From Dyella_B nitratireducens (lineage in GTDB: Bacteria > Pseudomonadota > Gammaproteobacteria > Xanthomonadales > Rhodanobacteraceae): DNA of 64,000 nucleotides. Numbering within the stretch: the stretch's first letter is position 1; each line of letters opens with the position of its first letter. A program made the position numbers and the translations under genes. Shown piece by piece: positions 25,971 through 35,193 of this stretch. The stretch lies in NCBI RefSeq assembly GCF_049532905.1, contig NZ_CP064032.1, positions 682,001 through 746,000 on the forward strand, written 5' to 3'. The notes below the pieces were generated by a model, which was not told where the DNA came from, did not search any database, and saw nothing but the letters and a program-made list of their open reading frames with translations.

Positions 25971-27911
25971 TCAAGGCGTCGTGGCGGGCGCACCTGCTAT
26001 TTGCCATGAAAACATCAGGAACGATGTTGCGGTGAGATCGATAGCGGGTTCATCGGTCGAATAGGACTGCACATTGTCCTTGTATACGGCACCACTACCG
26101 TTGAATGCCTTGTACGAATCTTCGCCATTGGGAGGGCAGGTAACCATGCCATCCAGTGAACCGGAAGATGCGGCATTCGTCGGCCCTTCCACGACGGCGC
26201 CACTAAGTATCGGCGACATGCCGTTCGTGCTGCCGACGATGTTCGCTACCTGGTGCTGCATGCAATAGGGGAACAGCGAGCCATCCCCGACGATGAACGA
26301 CAATCCCCATGGGTTGGCACCAAGCACGTTGGCCATCCAGCGACGGGCATCGGTCGCATAACTGCCCGTCTTGGTGAGCGAATAATATTCGCGTGCCATG
26401 ATGGAAAGGCCGGCCTCGTGCGAAACCGTGTCACTGCTGCCCCAGGCCCATGGTGTACCAAATGGATCTTTCGACTGCGACACCGACGTCTGGATCTGAT
26501 TGGCGATGTCGCTTAGCAGATCGGATTGCGTCACGGCCAATCCACTCGGGTTGCCCGCCAGCGTTATCGCGCGGTACAGATCAAAATGCGCCAATCCGCT
26601 GACGTCGTAGAGATTCAGGGTGTCCGAACCGTCGTTCGGCCCGGTGATGTAGTTGTGCGCCCAAGTGGCAGCTTGCTGCAGGTAGTAACTCGGGTCCGTG
26701 TGGGGTAGCCCCGATGGGAGCCCGCCGCTCTGAAGTGCAAAATAGAGTTCCGTTGCACCGAGTTCCATATCGTCACGCCATTCGGTTTCGGGATAGAAAT
26801 CGTTGGGGGCGACAGTAAGCAAGGTTCCTGGCGACGTATTGGCGAGATCGAAAATATGCTCGGCCGATCTCAAGCATTGATTTGCATACGACGTATCCGT
26901 GTTTTTGAAAACGTAGTAGCAAAGCGCAAAATCGGCGGCCAGGCGACCTGCCAGATTGGGGCTGATCTTTGATCCCGCACTCCCTGCAACAAAAACCGGC
27001 CGATGGCGAATGTACTGATAGGTGGAATCCGATCCGCCATACGTATCATCGGCTTGCGGAAGTCGCCAGATGTCGTGGTCACTCTGGTAATTGGCGTTGG
27101 TGAAATCCGTGCCGATGCCTACCTGGTAGTACAGCGTCTCGGAATTGTCGTCCCACATTTTTTGCAGCCAATCCAGGCCGAATTTCGCCTCATTGGTGAA
27201 ATCGGAGTTGGAACTCGCACCCATTTGCGCGGGGAAGTCGCGAATCCCCACCAGCATCAGGGCGACGACGTAACTATGGGTTTGCACAAACTTCAGATAG
27301 TCACCGGCGTCCCACCAGCCGCCTGACGCATCGATCGTCGCGCCGGTGGCGCTCAAGCTGCTGGTGATGTTGTCATTGCTGTCGAAGGCCGGTGTTTTGT
27401 AGACCGTCGCATTGGCGTCGTTCAAATGCCCAGGGGCCGTGCGTAAAGCCGAAGAGATGTAATTCGCACCGTCACGTTCGTTTTGATAAAACGACAACGC
27501 ATTCGCCACGCCTTGCGAGTAGAGATTGCTGGTAGTGTTGACGCTGAATGGCGGCGAATTGGCAGAAACGGTTCCGCTCACGGAAATATGGTACGAGCCG
27601 GGCGTAGAAAGAGTGAAGCTGATGGGATAGACGTTGTAGCTGCCCCACTTCCCGGAGGTCGCGCTAACGTTCCCGGTAGCAACGGTGCTGCCGCTGGCAT
27701 TCTTTATCGCGAAGGTTTCGCCACTTATGGACGATGTGGTCATCAGATAGGCTTCGGCGCTAAGCGTCGATTGATAACCGATCAGATTGACTCGGATATA
27801 CGACGCCGCTTGCGCCGGGTTGGCGGCCAAGGGGATCAGCACACTTGCCAGTGCCGCGCTTACGGCGCGGCGTATCAGCCGCTGGTGGTTTTTGCGCGCA
27901 TCGAAAAACAT
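25971..27911 (-). CDS. Secreted glycoside hydrolase family 9 endoglucanase
   Basis: A 646-residue exported enzyme. The signal peptide ends near residue 35 (NPAQA|ASY). Residues about 36-125 form the N-terminal Ig-like domain typical of CelD-type GH9 (YIRVNLIGYQ). The catalytic (alpha/alpha)6 barrel follows: GGWWDAGDYLKF contains the conserved Asp pair that includes the base, and DNVQSYSTDEPAIDLTA near the C-terminus contains the proposed acid Glu. No carbohydrate-binding module or dockerin is visible, so it is a simple two-domain enzyme. It probably hydrolyses beta-1,4-glucan outside the cell. A chitinase gene lies 105 bp upstream on the same strand, and the two may be co-regulated. Confidence 0.92.
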   Translation of the reverse strand: MFFDARKNHQRLIRRAVSAALASVLIPLAANPAQAASYIRVNLIGYQSTLSAEAYLMTTSSISGETFAIKNASGSTVATGNVSATSGKWGSYNVYPISFTLSTPGSYHISVSGTVSANSPPFSVNTTSNLYSQGVANALSFYQNERDGANYISSALRTAPGHLNDANATVYKTPAFDSNDNITSSLSATGATIDASGGWWDAGDYLKFVQTHSYVVALMLVGIRDFPAQMGASSNSDFTNEAKFGLDWLQKMWDDNSETLYYQVGIGTDFTNANYQSDHDIWRLPQADDTYGGSDSTYQYIRHRPVFVAGSAGSKISPNLAGRLAADFALCYYVFKNTDTSYANQCLRSAEHIFDLANTSPGTLLTVAPNDFYPETEWRDDMELGATELYFALQSGGLPSGLPHTDPSYYLQQAATWAHNYITGPNDGSDTLNLYDVSGLAHFDLYRAITLAGNPSGLAVTQSDLLSDIANQIQTSVSQSKDPFGTPWAWGSSDTVSHEAGLSIMAREYYSLTKTGSYATDARRWMANVLGANPWGLSFIVGDGSLFPYCMQHQVANIVGSTNGMSPILSGAVVEGPTNAASSGSLDGMVTCPPNGEDSYKAFNGSGAVYKDNVQSYSTDEPAIDLTATSFLMFSWQIAGAPATTP

Positions 27912-28016
27912 GATGAATTCTCCTCATTCTTGATGGCGTAATGACGCCTCTGGAATAGGTGGCGCTACGCTTGCCGCAGCGCGGCCGTTATCCGTTCGCG
28001 TTGGGCGAGGCGTCCG

Positions 28017-28958
28017 CTACTGGGTGATCTGGTTGAAAACACTGGAGTAGGCGTAGCCATCTCCTTTGTCGTAACCATCTACTTCCCAGAAGGCCAGCTC
28101 TTGCACGCCATGGGATGCTGCGAAGTTTTCCAGCGACTGAGCGTCCGACAACGAGAAGAATTCGTTGTCATCATTTTGCCCGGCGATCGGCGTGAGCCCG
28201 AGTTTGGCGTAAGCCGCCGAGGTGGAGATGCCATAGAGGCTGGCCAATTGCGCGGCCGTCGCTTTAGCCGCGGATTCCGCATCCTTGAGCGGGTTTTGAC
28301 CATCACCGAAATCCATGGTCATGATGTTGACCAGGTTGACCTTGACGCCGTTGTCGATGGCATTTTTCAAGATATCAAGCTCGTCACCGGGAAGACCGTC
28401 CGGGTTTACCGGAAGGGTGTAATCGATCTTGAGCGATGAATTTTTGGCTTGCAAAGCAGCCAACGCCTTGTTGCGCCGGGTGTTGGCGGCGGTGTCGTCG
28501 ACAGCGTCACCTTCAATGTCGAAATCGAGCCTGGTCACGCCATAGGCACTGATCACATGGTTATAGGCCGTGGTGAGCTTGCTGACCGATGTGCAGGATT
28601 GAGCGAGTTCCGTGCTTCCTTCTCCACCGAAAGAAAGGATCACGTTGCCCCCGGCCGATTGCAGCGTTTTTACAGCTGAAACAAAGGTATTGGGTGAATC
28701 GGAGCCCGCTTCCCATTGAAGTTGGCAGCCCGATGAAGCGGTGAGAAATGCCAATGTATAGAACTTATCGCCCGTTGCATGCATATCCGCTTTCATGTCA
28801 CCCGTATCGCTGCTGTCGATTTGCAGATAGGGCGCGGCATAGTGCGAAGGAAAATTGACCGCATAACTTGGTGCGGCCAAGAGCAGGCTCGCGAAAGACA
28901 TGAAGCGAACACGCCGTGTGAAAGCCATGGAGCAGTTTGATCTGGACATCGCTGACAT
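28017..28958 (-). CDS. Secreted chitinase-like protein, glycoside hydrolase family 18
   Basis: A 313-residue protein with an N-terminal signal (LLLAAPSYA, cleavage near residue 33). The GH18 catalytic signature appears as TRLDFDIEG, giving DxDxE with the acid Glu; VILSFGGEG is the preceding SxGG-like strand. The C-terminal part ELAFWEVDGYD supplies the conserved Trp region. It resembles compact bacterial chitinases and has no separate chitin-binding domain. Upstream starts within MSAMSRSNCSM are equally possible and only change the leader. By family it acts on chitin or chitooligosaccharides outside the cell. Confidence 0.88.
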   Translation of the reverse strand: MSAMSRSNCSMAFTRRVRFMSFASLLLAAPSYAVNFPSHYAAPYLQIDSSDTGDMKADMHATGDKFYTLAFLTASSGCQLQWEAGSDSPNTFVSAVKTLQSAGGNVILSFGGEGSTELAQSCTSVSKLTTAYNHVISAYGVTRLDFDIEGDAVDDTAANTRRNKALAALQAKNSSLKIDYTLPVNPDGLPGDELDILKNAIDNGVKVNLVNIMTMDFGDGQNPLKDAESAAKATAAQLASLYGISTSAAYAKLGLTPIAGQNDDNEFFSLSDAQSLENFAASHGVQELAFWEVDGYDKGDGYAYSSVFNQITQ

Positions 28959-29133
28959 CCTTCGTAGTGGGTTGATAGAAATGACGCATTGCGAGTAACA
29001 CCGGCGAATGCCGTGGAAACGTGTTGCCTTGCTACGTATCCCCGTCCCATAAAGGCGGTACGCCGATCACCCTGGCATCGATCTGGCGCATGTCATGCGT
29101 GGTCATGGTTGTCCGGCCACGTTTTGTTTGGAT

Positions 29134-29340
29134 CTACAAAGCTCCCTTTATCGTTTTTGGTTTTGCGGAAATTTCAGCGCTGGTGATTTTGTCGAGCATG
29201 CGCTCGCTCACGGCGACGCTTTGCACGTACCTCAGGTCCACTTTTGAGGGCAGAGAGATTGGCGGCGGCCCGCTGCCGACGGCATGGGTCAGGCACGAAA
29301 AGGAGAAAAGTGCGCAAAAGAGGGTGGTGCGTACTCGCAT
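29134..29340 (-). CDS. Possible small secreted protein
   Basis: A 68-codon ORF, MRVRTTLFCALFSFSCLTHAVGSGPPP, then a polar C-terminal part. The first 20 residues look like a signal peptide (Arg, hydrophobic core, THA). No Shine-Dalgarno is evident and no family is recognised. It lies in a 707-bp stretch (28959-29665) otherwise without genes. It could be a gene remnant. Confidence 0.3.
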   Translation of the reverse strand: MRVRTTLFCALFSFSCLTHAVGSGPPPISLPSKVDLRYVQSVAVSERMLDKITSAEISAKPKTIKGAL

Positions 29341-29398
29341 GACTCATGTCGATACTCGCGTAGGGACGCAGTGGTTATGGAAGTACGTGCTCCCTCAC

Positions 29399-29640
29399 GG
29401 CCGTCATTCCTGCGAAAGCAAGCCCGCGCCCCAAGCAGAGCACATCTTTTATATTAATTCAAGTTGAAGAAATTAATTGTCGAGGTGCCATCCTTGGCGT
29501 GAAGATGCCGGCGTCGCCAAGGAAGTCGCGGTGCTCACGACTCGTCGTCCCGGCGGACAGCGAGCCCTCGCGACCTTCGGCTTCTCAAAGGCACTGGGCT
29601 CCGGCGTTCCCCGGGGCGACGGTGATGGAAGTAACGTTCA
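29399..29640. repeat. Degenerate repeats upstream of the ROK regulator
   Basis: A half REP unit (CGTCATTCCTGCGAAAGC) lies at 29402, and a copy of the second palindrome family runs from CTCGTCGTCCCGGCGG near 29538 to CTCCGGCGTTCCCCGGGGCG near 29605. The second is the family nested inside 16684-17009. Between them is an AT-rich patch near 29450-29475 in which no promoter could be assigned. Confidence 0.5.
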
Positions 29641-29665
29641 TCCCAGCAGGACAACATCCCTAGCG

Positions 29666-30865
29666 ATGCACACGCCTTCCAAGCCCAACAAGCCCACCAC
29701 CGGTACCAATCTCGAACACGCACGGCTGCACAATCGGCGCGTGGTCCTGGAGGCCATCCGGCAAGCCGGCCGCTTGACCCGCGCTGACTTGACGCGCATC
29801 ACCTCACTGACCGCGCAGACCATCTCCAACATCGTTGCCGAGTTGCTGCACGAGGCGAAGTTGTTCGCTCACGCACCGGAAAAGACCGCTCGTGGCCAAC
29901 CGCCCATTCCGCTATCGATCAATCCGGATGGCGGCTACTCCATCGGCTTCCATGTCGAGCAACACCAGGTCGTCGCGGTCTTGCTGGACTTGAAGGGCAC
30001 AACGCGCGGCCGGCGGGTGTTCGCCGTGAGCTATCCCACGTTTGCCGAAGCGCTGCCGTTGCTGATGAAAGGCGTTGATGGTTTTCGGCGCAAAGTGTCG
30101 ACAGAGCGTCTGCTTGGCATCGGCATTGCGCTGCCGGGTCCGTTTGGCGTGCAGGGGATGAGTGCGGTTGGCCCGACCAGCATGCCCGGATGGGATGATC
30201 CGCAAAGCCTCGCCGCCCTGCGCGACATGAGCGGGCTGCCGGTGTTGGTGGAGAACGACGCCACCGCCGCCGCGATGGGCGAACGCCTCTACGGTGTGGC
30301 CGGAGGCCTGAAGGATTTTGGCTATCTGTTCGTGGGCCATGGCCTTGGCTCGGGCCTTTACCTGGACAACCGGCTCTATTCGGGGCATTGGCGCAACGCC
30401 GGCGAAATCGGCCACGTCGTGTTTACACCCAACGGCAAGCCCTGTTATTGCGGTAAACAGGGCTGCCTGGAACGTTATGTGTCAGGTGCGTCCTTGCTGG
30501 AGCATTTGGGCACAGGGGCCGATCGCAATCTGAGCGACCTTGATCTATCCGAGCGCCAGCATGCCGCGGGTGTCGACCGCTGGCTGGCCGAAGCGGCTCC
30601 TGCGCTGCGTCACGCCGTCGGCATGCTCGAATCCCTGCTTGATCCGGAAACCGTGCTGGTCGGCGGCACGCTTTCCGACGACATCCTCGGACGCCTGGTC
30701 GTGCAGGCGCATCCCTTATTCCCCTCAGTCAGCGTCCGGGAAGAACGCACGCTAGCTCGTCTGCAGTTAGGCACGGCAGGACATGATTGCGTCGCCCTTG
30801 GTGCTGCCGCGCTGGTCGTGTTGGCAGAACTCAGCCCTGATTACCATGCCTTGCTGAAGGCCTAG
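29666..30865 (+). CDS. ROK family transcriptional regulator (NagC/XylR type)
   Basis: A 399-residue protein. The N-terminal winged helix is RLTRADLTRITSLTAQTISNIVAELL (about 35-60). The ROK sugar-kinase-like domain follows with LGIGIALPGPFG, VENDATAAAMGERLYG and the zinc motif CYCGKQGCLERYVSG. The ATG at 29666 was chosen because the upstream frame runs through repeat sequence. NagC-type ROK proteins sense sugars such as N-acetylglucosamine derivatives. Its position between chitinase/cellulase genes and the PNAG operon makes those plausible targets, but this is inference from context. Confidence 0.88.
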   Translation: MHTPSKPNKPTTGTNLEHARLHNRRVVLEAIRQAGRLTRADLTRITSLTAQTISNIVAELLHEAKLFAHAPEKTARGQPPIPLSINPDGGYSIGFHVEQHQVVAVLLDLKGTTRGRRVFAVSYPTFAEALPLLMKGVDGFRRKVSTERLLGIGIALPGPFGVQGMSAVGPTSMPGWDDPQSLAALRDMSGLPVLVENDATAAAMGERLYGVAGGLKDFGYLFVGHGLGSGLYLDNRLYSGHWRNAGEIGHVVFTPNGKPCYCGKQGCLERYVSGASLLEHLGTGADRNLSDLDLSERQHAAGVDRWLAEAAPALRHAVGMLESLLDPETVLVGGTLSDDILGRLVVQAHPLFPSVSVREERTLARLQLGTAGHDCVALGAAALVVLAELSPDYHALLKA

Positions 30866-30939
30866 TCGTGATGGCCGCGTTCCATGACCGGCCGCCTTGC
30901 ACGAAAGTGACATAAACAGTCGATTGCCCTATTGCGGCA

Positions 30940-30955
30940 TGTGAGTAGCGTCACA
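30940..30955. promoter_or_regulatory. CRP/Clp-type binding site upstream of pgaA
   Basis: TGTGAGTAGCGTCACA is a perfect TGTGA-N6-TCACA palindrome, the consensus for CRP and its xanthomonad homologue Clp. It lies about 180 bp upstream of the sigma-54-like promoter and 75 bp after the ROK stop. Clp is known in Xanthomonas to link c-di-GMP to exopolysaccharide and exoenzyme genes; its role here is inferred. Confidence 0.6.
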
Positions 30956-31071
30956 ATCTTCTGCGTGTTTTGGTTTGTGAATGCATTGTGAAATAGTACC
31001 TTTTTGCCCGCCAAAACAGCCATTTACGGGCGCTTTTTCGCGTTGCATAAACCAGTCTCCAGGCATGCACT

Positions 31072-31087
31072 GTTTCACGTCTGAAAC
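31072..31087. promoter_or_regulatory. GTTTCA/TGAAAC dyad upstream of pgaA
   Basis: GTTTCA and TGAAAC form perfect 6-bp arms around CGTC, 32 bp upstream of the -24 element. It could bind an enhancer-binding protein or a repressor. Confidence 0.4.
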
Positions 31088-31118
31088 GTCTGCCCCCTGA
31101 AAAGCTCTCCCTTTTCCC

Positions 31119-31133
31119 TGGCCTGATTCTTGC
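31119..31133 (+). promoter_or_regulatory. Sigma-54 (-24/-12) promoter of pgaABCD
   Basis: TGGCCTGATTCTTGC has GG (31120-31121) and GC (31132-31133) separated by exactly 10 bp, with the TGGC and TTGC context of RpoN promoters. The predicted start would be near 31145, about 90 bp before pgaA. Confidence 0.55.
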
Positions 31134-31232
31134 CGCACTACTCCTGTAACAAAGGGGGTTCGAAGGAGCAGGGGACTCAATGCTTCACCGGACTTTTGAT
31201 TCTTCACGTTGGGCGCGAGAGCGGCACTGGCG

Positions 31233-33320
31233 ATGGGAAAGCGCGTGCAAAACGAAAAGGAATCCACGACGCGGGCAGCGACGTTGCGGCGTGCGACGCT
31301 GGCGGTGCTCGTTGCGCTTGCGTTGTGTTCGGCTTGCGAAGCCGTGACCGCCCAAGCTACGCCCGATCGCGAGGCCCTGCTGGCCCAGGCCCGTTCCGAG
31401 CGCGCTGCCGGGCATCGCGTGGAAGCGCTAGCGCATTGCCAGGATGTACTGGCCCGTTGGCCCAACGACCGCCATGCGCAACTGCTGGCCATCCAATTGC
31501 TGTCGGAGCTGGGTGGCGCCGCGCGTGCCAGGGAACTGGCAGCAACGCTTTCGCCGCCGCTCAGCGCAGCCGAGCGCGAAAAGCTCCAGGCCGATTACGC
31601 CTCGCACGAGGTGCGTTGGGCCAAAGGCATTCCCGCTGATGCCACCAAGCCCTATGCGGATGACGACAATGCCACCGCCGACATCCAGCGCATTGCGGAC
31701 GATTCCGCTGCGCCGGCGGATATTCGCCAGCGTGCGCAACTCGATTTACTCGTGGCCTTGGATCAGGGGGATCGCGCCAAGGAAGCATTGGCCGACTACG
31801 CCCAACTGAAGCAACAAGGCGTGCAGCTGCCATCCTATGCGGAAAACGCCGTGGCCGATGCCATGCTGCAGGAACACCGGCCGCGTGAGGCCGTGGCGCT
31901 ATACCAAGACAGCATTCGCCGCGATCCAGGCCCATACCCGCCGGGCGACATGGATCCACGCATCGGCCTGGCTTCGGCGTATCTCGATGCGGGACGCACA
32001 CGCAAAGCGCTCGCGATGATCGACACGCTGGCAGCCGACGAACCACGCTGGCTGCACACACCTGGCGTTCGCGGCGCCAGGCAGAATTCGCGCAGGGTCG
32101 ATGCCGACTCCAATGCTATTCAGTTGCATCAAGACGCGGGCCAGCTTGCCGACGCCTATACGCATCTGGCCGCCATGTGCGCCGAAGCGCCCGGCAATGC
32201 CGACCTGCGGCGCCAATTGGCCATGGCGGAACTCGCGCGCGGCTGGCCGCGCCGCGCCGCGGAAACCTTGAAGATCGCCGATACACTCGAAGACGAACAC
32301 GACGCCAACGCCGAGCTGGACGACGTTGCTGTACGGAGCGCGGTGTACGACTACGCCGATGCGCAGAAAGCGCTCGACCAGGCACAACAGCAAGCCGGTC
32401 GTAGTGGCCGCGTGCAGGATGCGATCGACGCATGGCATCGCCAGCTTGGCTGGCAATTCGATCTCACGCACGACAACGGCTGGGGCAACAGCCCCGACTA
32501 CGGCGATCGCGATCAGGAAACGCAGGCCACGCTGGCCAGTCCATTGATCGACGATCACTGGCGCGTGCTGGCGTTAGCGCGCGCTTCGTCCGCCGCTTTA
32601 CCCGAGGGCCACGTCGCGAGGGATCGCGGCGGCCTCGGCCTGCAGGGTTTCATGACCGATCTGTCGTTCTACGTGCAGGCGTTGCCTGCGGCAGATCGCT
32701 ACGTGCGTCGCACCGATTTTGAAGCGGGTTTCAATTGGGCGATCAGCGATCAGTGGTCGTGGTCCACCGATTGGGCCAGCGCCGGTCAGGATGTTCCGTT
32801 GCGTGCGCAGTACTACGGCATTACCGGCAAGACCTTGAGCACCGCCGTGCAGTGGCGTGCGAGCGAACTCACCTCTGCGCGCCTGGCGCTGTATCGCGAT
32901 TCATTCACCGATGGCAACCTGCGCAAAGGTTGGTTGGGAGATTTCGTACAGCGCCTGCATACCGGACCCAACCTGACCTTCGACGGTGGCGTGGAAATCG
33001 GCGGCTCCACCAATAGTGAAACGAATCGTCCGTATTTCAATCCCGCATGGGATCGTTCCTACGCGCTGACCGGCGTACTGCAAAACGTGCTCAACCAGTA
33101 CGACGACCGCGTCTGGAATGAACGTTTCGACTTCAACTTCGGCCGCTACCAGGAGCGCAATTTTGCGACCGGCTGGATGGCTAGCGCGCGCTACGGGCAA
33201 CTCTTCCAGCCACATGCCGGCCTGCGTTTCGGCTGGGGTGTGAGCTGGCACTGGCAACCCTACGACGGCCGGCACGAATCGCGTGTCGTGCTGGACGTAT
33301 CCATGCATTGGGGAGAGTAG
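31233..33320 (+). CDS. pgaA: Poly-beta-1,6-N-acetylglucosamine export porin PgaA
   Basis: A 695-residue outer-membrane protein. After a basic N-terminus and a hydrophobic leader (AVLVALALCSACEAVTAQA, about 20-42) come TPR-like helical repeats (about 45-400: ALLAQARSERAAGHRVEALAH; PRIGLASAYLDAGRTRKALAMIDTL). The C-terminal part (about 400-695) alternates in the manner of a beta-barrel and ends in an aromatic-rich strand (VVLDVSMHWGE). PgaA exports partly deacetylated PNAG. It is somewhat shorter than the roughly 800-residue E. coli protein. The ATG at 33 bases into 31200 is preferred to a TTG eight codons earlier. It is first of four genes in the order pgaABCD. Confidence 0.9.
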   Translation: MGKRVQNEKESTTRAATLRRATLAVLVALALCSACEAVTAQATPDREALLAQARSERAAGHRVEALAHCQDVLARWPNDRHAQLLAIQLLSELGGAARARELAATLSPPLSAAEREKLQADYASHEVRWAKGIPADATKPYADDDNATADIQRIADDSAAPADIRQRAQLDLLVALDQGDRAKEALADYAQLKQQGVQLPSYAENAVADAMLQEHRPREAVALYQDSIRRDPGPYPPGDMDPRIGLASAYLDAGRTRKALAMIDTLAADEPRWLHTPGVRGARQNSRRVDADSNAIQLHQDAGQLADAYTHLAAMCAEAPGNADLRRQLAMAELARGWPRRAAETLKIADTLEDEHDANAELDDVAVRSAVYDYADAQKALDQAQQQAGRSGRVQDAIDAWHRQLGWQFDLTHDNGWGNSPDYGDRDQETQATLASPLIDDHWRVLALARASSAALPEGHVARDRGGLGLQGFMTDLSFYVQALPAADRYVRRTDFEAGFNWAISDQWSWSTDWASAGQDVPLRAQYYGITGKTLSTAVQWRASELTSARLALYRDSFTDGNLRKGWLGDFVQRLHTGPNLTFDGGVEIGGSTNSETNRPYFNPAWDRSYALTGVLQNVLNQYDDRVWNERFDFNFGRYQERNFATGWMASARYGQLFQPHAGLRFGWGVSWHWQPYDGRHESRVVLDVSMHWGE

Positions 33321-33322
33321 CG

Positions 33323-35191
33323 ATGCGCTTGGTCCTGCTCACCTTGCTTCTGTTCATCATCGCACCGCTGGCGTATGCCAATGAGTTCGTGCCGGATTCA
33401 TCCGTGATCGTGCTCACCTATCACGACGTGCGCGACGACGTCGGCTTGCAGGGCGATCGCGATCCGGATGCCACCAGCACGGATCACTTGATCGCGCATT
33501 TCGATTGGTTGAAAGCCAACGGCTATCACGTGGTCAGCCTCGATCAAGTGATCAAGGCGAAACAGGGCGGTGCGCCGCTGCCGCCGCATGCCGTGCTGCT
33601 CACTTTCGATGATGGCCTGGAGAGTTTCTACACGCGCGTGTATCCGTTGTTGCGTGCCTACAACTATCCAGCCGTATCGGCGCTGGTCGGTTCGTGGATG
33701 GACATGCCGGCCGGCCAGAAGATGCCGTACAACGGCGGGCCATGCTCGCGGGATTGCTTCTTGACCTGGGACCAGGTGCGCGAGATACAGCGTTCCGGTC
33801 TGGTCGAATTTGCCTCGCATACGTGGGATCTGCACGAAGGCATCACTGCCAACCCGCAAGGCAACCAACTGCCTGCGGTGGTGACTCTCGAGTACGACCC
33901 GCACACGAAAAGCTATGAAAGCGTGGCGGCCTACACGGCTCGCGTGCGCAAGGACTTGGCGCATAGCGCCGAGGAAATCGAGCAGGCCACCGGCCATCGT
34001 CCGCGCGCGGTCGTCTGGCCCTACGGCGCCTATAACCAGATTGCCACGCAGGTAGCCGCCAGCGAAGGCATGAGCGTGTCCTTCAGCCTGGACGATGCCA
34101 TTCCGGTGACGCCGGACGATCACACGCTGCCGCGTCTGCTGATCAGCGGCAACATCAGCGCCAATCGTCTTGCATGGCTGATCCGCCATCACACTCGTGT
34201 CGATCCCGTGCGCGCCGTACAGGTCGATCTCGATTACGTCTACGATCCGGATCCGGCACAGCAGGAACGCAATCTGTCGCATCTGCTCGATCGCATCCGC
34301 CGCATGCATCCGACTCAGGTGTGGTTGCAGGCGTATGCCGATCCGAAAGGCGATGGCGTCGCGGAGTCGGTGTATTTCCCGAATCGCCATCTGCCGATGC
34401 GCGCGGATCTGTTCTCGCGCGTTGCCTGGCAATTGCGCACGCGCGCAGGAGTACGCGTGTATGCCTGGATGCCGGTGCTCGCCTTCCGCTTTCCGGATGC
34501 GCCGAATCTGCCGTCGCTGGGTGGTGAACCCAGGCCGGGTGGTGATCACTATCGCCTGGCGCCATGGGATCCGCGCGTGCGGCAGATGATTGGCGATGTG
34601 TATGAAGACCTCGCCATGCACGCCGACGAAGCTGGGCTGCTGTTCTCCGACGATGCCTATATCCGCGATACGGATAATCTTGGTCCGTGGTCGAACCAAT
34701 CGCCTGCCGAACGCACGGCTGCGCTGATCGACTTCACGCAGGAACTCACCTCACGAGTCCGGCGTTGGCGGCCGGAAGCGAAAACCGTGCGCAACATTTA
34801 CACACGGCCGATCTTCGATCCGAAGTCAGAAGCATGGTTCGCGCAGAGCCTTCCTGCATTCCTGGCCAGCTACAACCTCACCGCCATCATGGCGATGCCG
34901 CAACTGGACAAACAGGACGATACGGCACGCTGGTATCGCGCTCTGGCCGCACGTGTTTCTGCCGCAGGCCCACATGCGATGGACGGTGCCTTGTTCGAGC
35001 TGGCTACACACGACTGGCGAACCAGCCAACCGATTTCCAACGCAGACATCGATGCGCGTTTCCACCTGCTGCAGATCGAGGGCGCGCGTCACCTCGGCTA
35101 CTACCCGGACGATTTCATTCAGAACCATCCGCAGCTCGAAGCGGTCCGCCCGGCGATTTCCATCGCTGACTACCCCTATCCGGAGCGATAA
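33323..35191 (+). CDS. pgaB: Poly-beta-1,6-N-acetylglucosamine N-deacetylase PgaB
   Basis: A 622-residue periplasmic enzyme. The N-terminal CE4 deacetylase domain has TYHDV (32-36), the catalytic LTFDDG (93-98) and the ASHTWDLHEG metal-binding motif. The C-terminal GH153-like domain has VQVDLDYVYDPD and LLFSDDAYI. PgaB removes some acetyl groups, which is required for PNAG export. E. coli PgaB is a lipoprotein; here the signal peptide ends LAYA|NEF with no lipobox Cys, so a soluble periplasmic form is predicted. It starts 2 bp after the pgaA stop. Confidence 0.92.
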   Translation: MRLVLLTLLLFIIAPLAYANEFVPDSSVIVLTYHDVRDDVGLQGDRDPDATSTDHLIAHFDWLKANGYHVVSLDQVIKAKQGGAPLPPHAVLLTFDDGLESFYTRVYPLLRAYNYPAVSALVGSWMDMPAGQKMPYNGGPCSRDCFLTWDQVREIQRSGLVEFASHTWDLHEGITANPQGNQLPAVVTLEYDPHTKSYESVAAYTARVRKDLAHSAEEIEQATGHRPRAVVWPYGAYNQIATQVAASEGMSVSFSLDDAIPVTPDDHTLPRLLISGNISANRLAWLIRHHTRVDPVRAVQVDLDYVYDPDPAQQERNLSHLLDRIRRMHPTQVWLQAYADPKGDGVAESVYFPNRHLPMRADLFSRVAWQLRTRAGVRVYAWMPVLAFRFPDAPNLPSLGGEPRPGGDHYRLAPWDPRVRQMIGDVYEDLAMHADEAGLLFSDDAYIRDTDNLGPWSNQSPAERTAALIDFTQELTSRVRRWRPEAKTVRNIYTRPIFDPKSEAWFAQSLPAFLASYNLTAIMAMPQLDKQDDTARWYRALAARVSAAGPHAMDGALFELATHDWRTSQPISNADIDARFHLLQIEGARHLGYYPDDFIQNHPQLEAVRPAISIADYPYPER

Positions 35192-35193
35192 CC

